From assembly GCA_000750105.3 (NCBI GenBank), contig JPHH03000027.1:62001-126000 (forward strand): DNA of 64,000 bases, in the 5' to 3' direction. The DNA comes from Tolypocladium sp. Sup5 PDA-1 (lineage: Eukaryota; Ascomycota; Sordariomycetes; Hypocreales; Ophiocordycipitaceae). Below, in pieces: positions 44,317 through 56,137 of this stretch (its first letter is position 1; each line of letters starts with the position of its first letter). The notes under the pieces were generated by a model. It was not told the origin of the DNA, ran no database searches, and worked only from the letters and a program-made list of their open reading frames with translations. The translations under genes and the position numbers were made by a program.

Positions 44317-46727
44317 ATGGACAGGCTCACCAAAGGCTGGGTTCACCACCTGCGAAAGACGGCACGCCAAGAGACCGCCCCCGGCCGTGGGAGCTGTCCC
44401 CTCTGCGAGGCCGAGATCCAGCCGGACATCGACTCCTTCCGGGACCACGTCCGCGCCGATGCACTAAGACACCCCAGCCTTGCCGATGACGCAGACATCG
44501 AGGAGGCGTTCAGGAATATCACAATACACGGGTTACGGTGAGCCACCACCCTCTCTGCCCCTCGTTGAAGGCTGCGACAGCGCATTGACCAGGCGCCTCT
44601 ACAGGCACCTTGCTGCAAGCACCTCTGTGGAAGCCTCCGGGCCGGGCAGACCGACCAGGAAGCGGCCTGTCCCGGGCCCTCTGGACAGCGCGGATCGGCC
44701 CGACGGGTCAGATCTGCCAGAAACGGCCGGGGAGCCGACCGAGCCCAGTCAGCGCGGCAGCAAGAAGCTGTGCTCCCCCCCGGCGTCGGTGGCCCAGCAG
44801 CGTGGTTCATCCCCCCCGACACCGGACCGCAGCCGCGCAAGGCTCAGCGAGAGCATCAGCGACTTCGACCGGGGGCTTGCCTCTAAGCATCCGGTCGGCC
44901 GGCAACTCTGGAGTCCCGACGATGACGTGCGACCCAAGACGCCCCAGACTCGTCCTTCTCAGCTCGCGGCGGCAAGCGGTCCAAGGCGATCACCACAAAC
45001 AAGAAACCATCGCCTGCCCCAACCAAACCATGGAGCGCCATCTCCGCCCTCTGAGAGCTCTTCAGTATCAGAGATGATCCGGCAGCCAGAGACCAGGCCA
45101 ATCTCCCAAGAGCAACTCGTCGCCGAGGTCAAGGGGATTTACGCGGGCCTGGTCATGATAGAGAGCAAGTGCATCGAATACGACAGCTCGCAGGAGGCGA
45201 ACCAGCTTAGCCAAGAACAATATCACGCTTTGATTGCCCTCCATCGCTCGGTGCTCCACGAGCACCATGACTTCTTCCTCGCAAGCCAGCATCCTTCTGC
45301 GAGCGAAGCTCTCCGCCGCCTTGCTTCGAAATACGCCATGCCGGCACGAATGTGGCGGCACGGCATACACTCTTTCCTAGAGCTCCTTCGGCACAAGCTG
45401 CCAGCCTCGCTAGAGCACATGCTCACCTTCATCTATATCGCTTATAGCATGATGGCGCTCCTCTACGAAACGGTGCCTGCGTTTGAAGATACTTGGATAG
45501 AGTGCCTTGGAGATTTGGGTAGATATCGCATGGCGATCGAGGACGATGATATTAGGGATCGGGAGATATGGACAGGGGTGTCTCGGTACTGGTACAGCAA
45601 GGCCTCCGATAAATCCCCCACGACAGGCCGCCTATACCATCACCTGGCGATCCTGGCGCGGCCCAACGCATTACAACAGCTGTATTATTATGCCAAGTCG
45701 CTCTGCGTACCCATTCCTTTTCTGAGCGCTCGAGACAGCGTCATGACTCTGTTTGACCCGCTGTTAACCTCGAATTCGCACCAGCGGCTAGAGCCCGTTG
45801 ATGCCGCATTTGTCCGAGTCCACGGTATTCTATTTTCTGGAAAATCAAAGGACCAGCTGGGGGCGTCAATGGACGAGTTCCTGGACTTATTGGATGGGCG
45901 GATTGGAAGCACACACTCCAACTGGCTGGAGGCAGGGTTCGTTGACCCTAGGCAAGTCCGTGCCCCGCGATATCAGCTAATAGGTTTCTAGGTACTATGT
46001 GGGCATTTCCCTGAGTTGCTCCCTGTTAGGGTTCGGCGCAGAGTCCAACGTGCTTATGCAAGCCATATCGAGGCGGACGGACGAATCTGACGTAGGCATG
46101 GACGATGGTTCCGTCGCCGAGGCAGAGGCGGAAGCGGGAGAGACCTTTGAGCAGGCTCTGTCGTTTGCGGTTCGGACTTACGAAATCGTCCTCCGGCGAT
46201 GGGGCGACAAGAACACGCTATCTTGCCTCCACACAACCATGGTATTCCTTTACTACATGTCCCGATACCCGGCTGCCATGGTGCACCTCGAGGGTCGGTA
46301 CCCGTGGAAACTGACGTCAATTATGCTCAACTACTTGCTCAAGACGAGCAAGTTCAAGCCGAGGATTGATGGCGACGAGTTCCCGGAACCAGAAAGGGGC
46401 GAGCCGCCGTACCCCTTACCCGAAGACTACGCCATGCGCGGGCTTGTCTACGTGGAAGACTTCTTCCCAGAGGGTTGGTTCGACAACCACAAGATCGACG
46501 AGGACGACAGATACCTTGAGCCCGCTTCCAAGGCTGGAGAGCGGCAGGAGCGAATTCTATGGCTCGGGCGAAGAATAGCGAGCTCAGGTAAGTGGCTGCG
46601 GTGGGACGATGAGGCTCGCCAATTCTCAGTCTCGGAAAAGTATGACGTGGTCCTGGACGGGCTCCCCGACGACGACAACGTTGTCGAGATGTCTGAACTG
46701 GACATGGAGCTCGGCCAGGACGCGTGA
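44317..46727 (+). CDS. Est1/SMG7-type DNA/RNA-binding protein with N-terminal C2H2-like finger
   Basis: Homologue of Est1/Ebs1/SMG7, proteins with a 14-3-3-like TPR domain acting in telomerase recruitment or nonsense-mediated decay. Which role applies is not decidable from sequence. Three exons: 44317-44537, 44593-45951 and 45992-46727, total 771 residues. The N-terminus has CPLCEAEIQPDIDSFRDHV plus a following RADALRH, a CX2C...HX7H finger. A disordered Ser/Pro-rich stretch of about 150 residues follows. The helical core contains LGDLGRYRMAIEDDDIRDRE, then YWYSKASDKSPTTGRLYHHL and AILARPNALQQLYYYAKSLC, the diagnostic Est1 motif block. Intron 2 is a 40-nt GC-AG intron (GCAAGT donor) that restores DPRYYVGISLSCSLL. 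An upstream in-frame ATG at 44263 exists. Confidence 0.88.
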
Positions 46728-49700
46728 AGGTGGCTTGCGCCGTGTTTGCCCAGTGGCCGTGACGGCCCGAGGGTCACAGCCACTCGGCAAACATCAATTC
46801 TGGGCGCGAGCCTAGAGCCACGCCATGACGACTCGTCCGGATTTCTGGACGACATGGCGCTCCGAAGCCGCCTGCCTGACCGGCCAAGATGGCGACCAAG
46901 ACGTGGGATAACCTCACCGCTGCCAACCTGGTCAGGCTTGGCGAGACCAACCGCTCATACGTTTCCAAGGGGGGATGAAGGGGATGGGACTGCAGTCCTT
47001 GTCCCTGGCGAAGCCGGATTTGCTACGACGAGCATACGAAAGGCATCGATGCCTCTGCTTCAACGCGGCAATCGGCGGACTGTTTACAGTCCAAATACCG
47101 AGGGGTTCCCAAGTCAACTTGGCCCCAATCCCTCGCGCAAATCGATCGACTTCAACACCCAGTCGAGTTCTTTCCATGCTACATTTTTTTTTGATTTTAG
47201 AAGGACATTGTGCGGGTGGCACTCTGCGTTTACACTACCCCGGGTAACCCCCGTCGCTCGCTGTTTCGCTTCCCCGGCTTTTGTTGGCAGACACTGGCTG
47301 TGCTGTTATGGGTCAGGGCAATGGCTTTGGTATCGTCTGGCAACTGCCCACGTTTGCGTCTGTAGCTGGCAATGATGCCCCCTTTGTTTCTAGCTCTCTA
47401 GCTGGCCGCGTCTATATGTTTTTGATTTCTGCAAGCAGCACCCAACTCTCCCACGTCCTGCAGGCTGTCTCTCCTGGCTTGATGTCGTATTGCGACTCGC
47501 CGGTTTACCGCCAAGCCAGGGTGACAAGGCTCTCTCGCGACGATTTCCAGAATGTCGGTTGCGCTGGCCTTTTCAGCCCCGGCACAAGGGTTGTTCAGCC
47601 CATTGCGAGAGAAGACGCCTTGCAGCCTTGCTGCAGTCCAACAGCCTTGTGAAATGCAAGGGTCGGGCGGCATGTTACGGGAGAAGAGGCGCCGTGTCAG
47701 GAGTGCTGGACTTCCATTGCACATTCCGCGAACCCCTGCACACCGACTGGCAGGAGGAAGAGGAAGAGACGGGGCAAGGGGGGTTCGTTGGCTGCAGGTC
47801 AGTGTCATCATGTCATGGCACCCCCGTCGGCGGCCTGCAGGTCGAATGCGGGGTTCCCGCACTTGCCGCCGACAGGGATGCCATTGGCTTAAGCAAGCCC
47901 TGCAGGCATCTCGATAGCTCGCCCGAGCCCTCGTCACGTCCCTGGGCCCGGTGGCAGCCTGGTCTAGCACGGGTGCTAGAACACACGTGCGTGACATGTG
48001 GCTGCGTGCGTGGAGGCCCGGAGGGGGAGCTGAGCGTTGGCTCGTGGGTTCTTTTGTTGGGACGTCTGCTCTCGGCGATTTCCCTTATTCTCGCGGTGGG
48101 GGGGAGATGATGGCAAGGCGAGGTTGGAAGCAAGAGGCTTACTGGTCATCCTCTGTTTGGTGTGCATACCGACACCAACAGCTTTGTTGATTGGGGGATG
48201 TGCATGATTCATGATTGGGGGCGTTGGACTGGACGGTGGACGGTATGGCGTCATTGCGATGCATGCACGTCGTGGTGATCAAGCCCACCACTGGGTTATG
48301 CTTACGAGTTACGACTCACGAGCACAGAGGGACTACGCTCCCAGGCATTACGGATTAAAAGCATTAGCGTTGGAAATCGGGTATGCATCAAGGTAGACTG
48401 CTGGTTGGTTCGGTCTAAGAGCAAGTGCTCGCCGGCTGACGTTGGCCGATGTTGCGTAGGTATGAGGAGGTAATGATTGAGGCTCAGCTTTGACTGGATC
48501 CAACGATGCTCCGAGCGTGGGAACTATTTCGCCAAGCTCGTCGCACCATCCTTGCAGGGCATGTCCGGTCCGGGAACCAACGACCTAGGCAAGGCAAACG
48601 ACACGGGCCCCCAAACCGATGCCCCCGCTCCGGGATGCGTTATCGAGGTCAGCGTCGAATAGGCGACGGCTCGTTCCCGTTGCGGAGGTGCGGAGCACAT
48701 GATGCTCGCGTGTTGTGACCTCGTTGGCGCGAGGCACGGGGCATTGGAGCGGTGGAGAACGGCGACATTAACAGTTGAGTTGTTCCTATAGTGCGAAACT
48801 ACTCGTACATATGGGTGCGTGTACGCCCGACCTGCTGTTGCGGGCGGCGCGGACCGGCAGGCGACCCCCCTCGTGTCAGGCCGACATTATTGACAAACTC
48901 ACCCGTTCAGCCGCGGTGGCAGTGCTGGCTTCTGCGTCCACGACGTCTGCCCAGTCCGTCAACCGGGTCCGCTTCGCTTGAGGATGCCCGAAGGGGATGC
49001 GGACTAATATTCGCCGTCACCTGCGCGTCAGCTGTCAGCCCGGGCGGCCGGCCTTTGCCTTGTGCACCTTTTTTTTTATTGCTCGGGGCGATGTGCCCAT
49101 CTGACTGTATTCTTCCCATCGTGTTCGTGTTTTGTGGAAAAAAGGCGAAAGGCAGGTGATGTTGGGCTGAGGAGCGGCAAATATCGAAAGGCGGGTGGTG
49201 TGTTGCGGTGGTGTCCGAGTCCACAGCAGGTTGCCTTGCGTTGGTGAAGATGCATTTGCCAGGTTTGGAGTGGAAACTGCATGGAAGCCTGTGGGAACGG
49301 TGACCCCCTCGAAAGAGACTTTCATGCAACACAAGAGGCAGTTGCGTAGTTGATCGTCCATGTCCGAAGTCAGAGTCGATGTGCAATTTGTTGGTGCGAC
49401 CGTCGCCCCCCTGATTCATGAACCGCGTCTGGGGTTGCACGACCTGAGCCGTGACGACCTGCACGCCAGGGTCACGGCTGCCAAAACCACGGCTGCCAGG
49501 ATCTCGGCTGCCAGGATCACGGCTGCCAAACGTGCCACAGTCATGGCACTCCCTCTTTCGCATGACGATACGTACATTAATTAATACCTCCCCTGCGCGT
49601 CCAACGTCATCTATTTGCCGCTGTTCGCGCAAGCCCATCGCTGCTTTCGTAAGACGGCGGGCGGTCGTCATTGGCCGCGTCCGCCTCACTTCTCGGGGGC

Positions 49701-51716
49701 CAGGGGCCAGGGGTGGTTGGCAGCGGGAGGAACTGGGGGCTTCTCTCAGGAACCGACCGACTGGCCTGCAGGGGCCTGTGAACGGAGAAACTCGATCCCG
49801 AGCGACGAGACAGTGCCACGGCGCATCTCCGGTCGCGCCCTCCTCCTCCTCCTCCGAAGGGTCCATCAACATATGGGTAAGGTGGCGATGTATACTCTAC
49901 AAAGGCTCCTCCGGGGCCAATCGTCCGCGTCTCGTGCTCAGACCGGGTCCCGGCGATGGGAGGAAACGCTGCAAGGCGGTCGCGGCTTTGTGTAGCGCGG
50001 CGGTTGAGACAGGACATGTCAGTGTGACGAGTTGACGGGTTGTCGAGGCCCTGATCTGAAGCGGTCGCTGCCGAGCGGCCGTCCTGAGGCAGCCAGTCGC
50101 GATTGTGCTCTGGGGTCACGACTGGCGGCACTATTCAAAACACGGGCGGGAAGGCGCTCAAAGGATCCCAGGCGCGAATAACACATCGCGACTCTAGTCT
50201 GGTGCAGTCCTGCCCAATAAGTGAGCCGTGTTGTCCCGTTGTCGTGTTGTCGAGTTGTCGAAACCTGCGCCGGCGAGGCAACAAGACGAGACAACAGGAG
50301 GGCATCGCCCAATCACCCTGCAACTCAGCGGCGAGCAGCATCTATGTAGTCAGCGTGGGTGGGACGGCGGCGGCTCGTTGCGTGGGTTCGAACCGTGCAA
50401 GAGTCAGACGCCTTGCGGCTGCATCCCGCATTGCATACAACATGTATGTGTCTGTCCAGTCCTAGCCGTGGTTGGATATGGGGCAAGGGTTGTCAATGCT
50501 ACACATGATCTGCCACACTCTCCACGCAGACCTATGCATGGCTATCTACTCCGTACACGCGCCGCGCTCCCATTGGACGAAAACCGGCTGCGAGAAAGGT
50601 GCTGCTTATAAACCCTCGATGACGCCGCCGACGACCGTTCGGCAGATCGCGCGCGCGTGCGTCTGGACTCTATGAATAGCCCGCAGTTTCCGCTGGTGCT
50701 GTTGTTGTCTCGGCGGCCGCGTGGAGGGAACGGGCATTGTTGGGACGGGCGGCTCGCGCGCATGAGGTTGGGTAGGCGGGCTTGGCTACGTGGCGCGGCT
50801 CGGGGGAGACGAGGCTGGCGGCGTTGGGGGTAGGTTGCGATGTGGTGCTGTGATGATATCTGATCTGGGCGAGGCGGGTTGTGAGCCGTGGTGTTGGTGA
50901 CTTGTCGTCGAGACGCCAGGAAGGAAGCCCGCAAGACGAGACTTTAAATTGCATTAAAACGATGCAGGGGTGTCCAACGGCTGCCGGACACGTGTTGTAG
51001 GCAGACTTTGCGGAATCTGACTTTCATTCGTGTCGTTGGAGGCTGTAGTAGCGTAGGGGGGGATAGGCGGGAATCCAAACCTAGCCCCTGCATTAACGAT
51101 CAACGTTGATCTGCCGAGAAGCGCTCTGGATAGCGAAGTGGGACGATTAGCTACCGTTGGGAAACTTAATGGCTGATGGCTCAAACTTTGACTGACAGGA
51201 GGGGGTAGGAGTGTTATGCGTCCGAGGCTGCGGTGCATGGCATGTCTGTGCCGGGAGAGACGGAGCACGTCACCTTTGGCGAACTGGGTCAAGAGTGGTG
51301 TGGGGGGATACGCATGCTCTTCTGCACGCTATGGAGACGCATAGTTTCGTGCATTGTTTCTGTCTGTCATGTTTCGTTAGTCCTGCCATCTGTTGCCGTG
51401 AAGTTGACAGCCAGGAACACACTCTGGTCGACAACGTCTCACGACTCCTGAGAAACAAATCAGAAGGAGCCGGTTCCAGATTCCCGTAGTGCACACTCCG
51501 TCAACTGGCGTGAGATTCGAGGTTGCGTGACATGCACACCTGGTGGCCATCGTGATCCCAGGTTCAAGAACTTCACGTTGTCAAGAGTTGAACGGAATTC
51601 CTCCCCGTCCGGAACACTACCAGGCCCAACTACCGCACTCGTAATTGAACATTATCCCCCCACCCCAACGCCGAAAACACATATCCGGAACCCGAGCAAA
51701 ACACAGCAGCCCGCCA
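46728..51716. other. 5-kb gene-poor region
   Basis: Nothing could be supported as a gene. Open frames are long only because stop codons are rare in GC-rich DNA; none shows motifs, even composition or splice structure. It contains a 15-bp minisatellite (49472-49531), a run of imperfect GTTGTC-containing repeats near 50230-50262 and a TACTCCGTA copy at 50547-50555. Confidence 0.5.
49472..49531. repeat. 15-bp minisatellite, four copies
   Basis: Four consecutive 15-bp units built on CNCGGCTGCCARRAY, differing at a few positions. It lies in non-coding DNA. Confidence 0.85.
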
Positions 51717-52320
51717 TCATGCCTCGGGCGAGTAGTCCTGGCGCTTTCTCTTGCGGTTGGGCTGTTCAAATAATCGAGACAAGGTCAGAAACGCACTCCA
51801 CGAAAACACAAAACACGTCCTTGTTTCAGAGGTGGATTCACCTCGACGGCGGGCACGTCCGCGTCCTCGTGGTCCGCGGGGATGTACGTCCGCACCTCGT
51901 CCCGTGTCGCAATCGCCACCCTGCTCGTCGGCCGGGTCGCCGGGTCGCGCAGCGCCACCCCCTTGGTCCTGTAGTCCGCGGCCCCGTCGATGAGGCTGTT
52001 GAGCGCATCCTCCTCGAGCCACTAGTCCGAGAGGGTCTTTTGCTGCTGGGCGCGGCGGAACGTGGTGCGCCTCGTGAAGTAGGTTTTGTCGATTTCGTCC
52101 TCGGGGACGCCCGACAGCTGCAGGAAGCGCTCGAGAACCTGCCATTCGATGGTGTTCTTGTCTGTAGACACAGGGTAAGTAACGATTATGGGACTGTGCT
52201 TTGATGGGCACGTGTCACGAATGGGTGTTTGAATAGTGAGAAGTGATTTTACGTACAGCAGCAAAGGCGCGTGCAGTCGGTGCCAGTGTCGCCCTCCTTG
52301 ATCTTCAATATAGACTTCAT
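51717..52320 (-). pseudogene. Conserved fungal protein of unknown function with one in-frame stop
   Basis: Three exons are clear: 52320-52257, 52161-51842 and 51761-51717, with consensus introns of 95 nt (GTACGT, CTACAG) and 80 nt (GTGAAT, GAACAG). The reading runs MKSILKIKEGDTGTDCTRLC, then YKNTIEWQVLERFLQLSGVP and EDEIDKTYFTRRTTFRRAQQ. It reaches LSD and then TAG at 52024-52022. The same frame goes on without another stop through WLEEDALNSLIDGAADYRTK and VRTYIPADHEDADVPAVE into a last exon of basic, nuclear-signal-like sequence (PNRKRKRQDYSPEA). Intact splice sites and an otherwise open 142-codon frame indicate a very recent nonsense change, a sequencing error, or readthrough. I do not recognise a named domain. 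The predicted truncated product would have about 60 residues. Confidence 0.6.
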
Positions 52321-53898
52321 GGTGGCCTGCAGTTACGCGCAGTTAGTACACAAAGAGCTCTCAGGTGACGCGTTTAACATTCACTCTCAGACACGCTGAG
52401 AACGTTCTTCAAGAAGGCAACGAAACAAAGAAACAGCATGGTGCCGCAGACATCAACACACTCTGAATACTCGAAATGCCCCAAACGCGCTTAGGATTCT
52501 GGCTCGAAGTCTTGACGAGTTTCGACGCGAAGTGGGCACATAACACGCTCTTGAGGTGTAGATTATTGGACAATATGGAGCAGCGGGCTGACTCCTTACT
52601 GGAAATGGAAATGAAGAAATACTCACGAGAATGCTTGGATGGGTGGATGGGTGGATGTTTCGTTCGTTGGAACTGTTGACGGCACAAGAGCGAACAGGTC
52701 GACAATGACTGGATGGTTGACAAACGAACGAGTACGTTGGAAGACGATTCGATCGGTGCAAGGCCGGTTGAAGAGAGAGAGGTTTTGATAGACGGATAGA
52801 TAGACAGATCGAGGATCGAATCCGCGTGTGGCGAGCCGATGGGTTGGATGGAATTCGGAAGCTGGCCTGAATCTTCGTAAACGTGAAGCGTGACGACGAA
52901 AAGACAACGCGCGATACAGGGTGCTAGGCAGTTGTTTTCCTCTCAGCACTTGGGTGGGTCTCGTTTGGGTCAACTGCCTTGACGCACTGCTGCTTGAGTC
53001 TCTGAGTCACTGGACTGCAACAGCTGGGCCAAGTCAGAGCCTGGCTAGTCTCTTACTCATGCTACGTCATCGTGATTGGGAGTTCCCCTGGCCTGATTCA
53101 TGGAGTGTCTTTTGGTTCCTGGGACTGCAGGGCTCATCTCGACGATTACCCCCTTTTTGCTTTGGCCACCCCCACCGAGCGTGTACCCGTTTGCGCACCT
53201 TTTATCAGCTCGCTGTATCTCTCGAGTTTCTCGAGCAGGACTAGAAGGAGAAAAGCTTGTCCGTGTTTTAGCCCGGCGCTTTCAGCGTCGCAGCTCGACG
53301 CAGAGGAACCAGACTTGAGGATCCGGTCCACGTTTGGCCAATGGTCTGAGCGGCGCGGCGGGTTGAAGCCTTGCGAGGGACTCCATGCGCCCTTGTCTTC
53401 CAGCATCACCAAGTTTCTTTCCTCTACTAATTCTTGAGTCAAATATGATCCGGGCGGTAAGTGTATCCTAGGCACTATCATCTGACTGCAGATTCGACGG
53501 TATACGCAGACGCATGTAAAGATTTCTGATAGTTTTCTGCTCAACGCATCATGCGACAAAGCAGGCCGTAGCTCAATGCCTCGCGTCACGGGCCAAGGGC
53601 TTCACCATGGATCCTACACGTGCCATTCCATCATGGAATAATACACGCCCCCAAAAGCAAGCGAGCAACCATACATTTGCCCGCTGCTAGAATCCTAAGC
53701 GACTTTTCCTTCTATTCGACGTTGGCTGAGCGCCGAGGGCAACCTACGTATGAGACGTTGCCAGTAACTACGCGCGATGCTAACCACGATAGCAGCAGGG
53801 AACTTGTAATTCTCCTGTGACCTCTGTTTGGGGCGGGTTATCTAAAAGCTTGAATGCACTAGACATGCGGACTGCTCTCCTTCTTCTTCCTCGGCCGC
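52321..53898. other. Intergenic, simple repeats
   Basis: No gene supported. It contains GATGGGTG/GATAGAC-type simple repeats at about 52635-52660 and 52785-52815, and a small perfect inverted repeat ATTCCAT-C-ATGGAAT near 53626-53640. The left end is the upstream region of the nonsense-bearing gene. Confidence 0.5.
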
Positions 53899-54075
53899 TC
53901 ACAGATACATATTATGGCTTCTTTTGCTCCCGCCTTTACCGCCGCCTTGGGAGGAGTTGTCGCGCCCATGGCCACCATAGGTGCTGCCTCTATAGTTAGA
54001 GCGAGCATTGCCTCCATACCCAGAGGGCGCAGGCGAGTTGTCTCCATGGCCAAACGGAGCGTTGCCCCCAGCTTC
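53899..54075 (-). other. Glycine/tyrosine-rich open segment behind a duplicated 3' splice-like site
   Basis: After a TTCTTACAG acceptor-like site the frame reads EAGGNAPFGHGDNSPAPSGY, then GGNARSNYRGSTYGGHGRDN, and ends GGGKGGSKRSHNMYL before a TGA at 53901-53899. The composition is non-random for coding DNA (Gly, Ser, Asn, Tyr, Arg). The acceptor and following bases are duplicated about 25 bp upstream. No start codon or donor can be assigned, so this is at best the last exon of an unresolved or broken gene. Confidence 0.25.
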
Positions 54076-54323
54076 ACTGTAAGAACCCCCCAGCTTCAGT
54101 TGACTGTAAGAACCTCGGCAAAAAGTGCCTAAACATACGCCTGCTATGTCTGCGCAAAGGTTCGGATTTCGCCAAAATACCCAAGAGCGTCAAAGTCACA
54201 ATGTCAGCCAAAAGGAGCAAGGTCCGAACTTGCTCTGGGTTTAAGTGTACGAAGGTCGCAACGTAGGGCACATGGCAAGAGCCACCACCCCCATATCCTC
54301 TTGTAGGGTGTCTAGAATGTCGC

Positions 54324-54860
54324 TCACACTTTCTGAGGGCCGTCCTTCTTGGGGCCGGTGGTGGATTTCGTTTCGATAGAACCAGTAAACGCTGGCATGG
54401 GGGTGGCGGACACAGAAGCGAACGCCTTTGTCCCCATTCTTATCCGGCGATCGAGTCCAAAAAACATCGGGGATGCCGCCCGGGAGAGATCGGTGTCTAG
54501 TATTCCCCAGAATGCGTTAAGCCTTTGCTTCCACTCGTCCAGGGGCATGCCTTGGAACCACCAACCCAGCCTTTCCTCTTCGTCGAGGGCCTTTTCCAGC
54601 ACGTGGACACCCTCCTTAACCATCCTGAACTTGTCAGCCGCCTTTTTCGAAGTCCTTTGAAATTATCAAAGTTGGTTGTGCCATCTCGAGTTATGGACCA
54701 AGAACGGATCCGGGATGCTGGATAACGCTGTGTAGGGAAGAGAGAGCGCCGAGGTTGAAGAGTCGAGGAAGAACAATGCTCTGGCGGCAAAGGGAGAAAA
54801 GGTGAAGTCTTTGGAAGTGGTTTCTTGGCGAGCGTGGCCGGCAGAAGCAGGAAGGAACAG
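54324..54860 (-). pseudogene. Decayed coding relic with tandem stop codons
   Basis: One frame reads SAGHARQETTSKDFTFSPFA, then RALFFLDSSTSALSLPYTAL and VHNSRWHNQL. It then meets TGA TAA at 54668-54663 and continues in the same frame as KKAADKFRMVKEGVHVLEKA, LGWWFQGMPLDEWKQRLNAF and on to GPKKDGPQKV at 54324. Both stops would arise from CGA and CAA by a single C-to-T change each, the change made by repeat-induced point mutation or cytosine deamination. A second frame after about 54500 also reads protein-like, so a frameshift may exist too. The family is not recognised. Confidence 0.4.
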
Positions 54861-56137
54861 AGCTTCTATAGAAGAGGGTGAAGGTCAACAAGAAAACGTG
54901 CATGCTTCAGCCCTTTGAAAGCCAGATGCGTTCAGAAAATAAAATAAAGGGTCGCGGGCTATTTATCAGCGTCATCTGGAGACGGTGAATGGCTCGAGCG
55001 GGGAGACGGCACGGGAACCGGGACTAAAGTAACAACGAAGTTGAGAATGGAGAAGGGGAGGAATCTATTTGTCTTGGAGTCATGTATCATGTAGGCAAAG
55101 AGGCGATGCCGATTTGATACCCTTGTACTCCGTAGGTGCTTTTGAAGGGCGAGTCCATCGCCAAGTCATGCTCTCAAATGTCAACCTCGCACCCAGGCGC
55201 CGCCACTAAAAATAAAACGAAGAAAGCGCTATAGTTGCCTGATGGATTGATGCCTGGCTGGATGTCGAAAACGTGATTTGGCGTAACGTGTCGTGCTCGC
55301 GGACATGGAAGTCAGTGCCGTCGGGTTTGAAGCGTGGCCAGCGATCTCGTGCCGAGTTGACGACAATGACCCGGGAGGGCACACGACAATTGTCTGCGTC
55401 TCCATCGTGGCGAAGTCTCCATCGTGGCAACTTTTGCAAAGTGATGCTAGACAAATCGACGGGGCGCGGGTGGTTGGCAAAACAGCCAGAGTCTCTCCGA
55501 ATCATTGTCTTGAGTTGAGTCTGGGCTGCCTTTTCCGTCTCGGCCTGGGCGTCGGGTCCATTTATGTGATGTCCCGAGCTCCTACGACGCTGGAAATGCT
55601 CCGACTAACAAAACGTCACGAACCTCCACACTCCCAGCCAACATTGATTCTTGGCTTCCCCATCCCGCCTAGCGCTGCCGTTCCTAACCCAGATCGCGCG
55701 CCACCCAAGGCCCCGTCAAAAAGCCTATCGCGTCTTCACTCCGCAGCCCGTCCCAGTGTTGTCCCTCCTGCCAGATGATGGATCTGTCTCGTGGCCCGTG
55801 GGTTAACTCATGGAATCCACCGCCACGGCGTCGGCCGCATGTGCCGAGCGGGGATTAATGGCAGGTTCAGAGACAGGAATTGCCTAAAATGGCATCTAAT
55901 GTGCAACTGTCGCACACAGCGGCGGTGGTGGCCGCGAAGAAACGACGTATTGACTAAGTTTCACAGGGTGTTGTTGAAGAGTCAACGATCCGTCTTGGCT
56001 CCCCCAATAGTGTGCATATATCTATACTGACTTTGGCCCTGCGTCTTTGGCCCTCCTCCTCTTCATCCCGCACCTCTTTCTCTCCTTGTTCGCCATCGTC
56101 TTCATGTCTATCGCGTGCTGCACCATCGCCGCCGACA
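54861..56137. other. Intergenic / ATPase upstream region
   Basis: No gene supported. It has a TACTCCGTA copy at 55126-55134. Overlapping open frames on both strands at 55200-55780 lack protein-like features. The 5' leader of the ATPase presumably lies at the right end. Confidence 0.5.

Noticed and set aside
46746..47375. A 209-codon frame directly after the Est1-type stop
   Set aside because: It could be mistaken for a C-terminal extension, but the Est1-type frame ends cleanly at 46727 and this frame has no conserved sequence.
48907..49872. A 321-codon minus-strand frame containing GSRDPGSRDPG repeats
   Set aside because: The repeats are the translation of a 15-bp minisatellite; the rest lacks protein-like features.
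50330..50420. tRNA-like B-box (GGGTTCGAACC)
   Set aside because: No A-box at the right distance and no acceptor or anticodon stems could be paired.
52800..52830. Second B-box-like sequence (GGATCGAATCC)
   Set aside because: The upstream 60 bases are a GATAGAC simple repeat with no tRNA cloverleaf.
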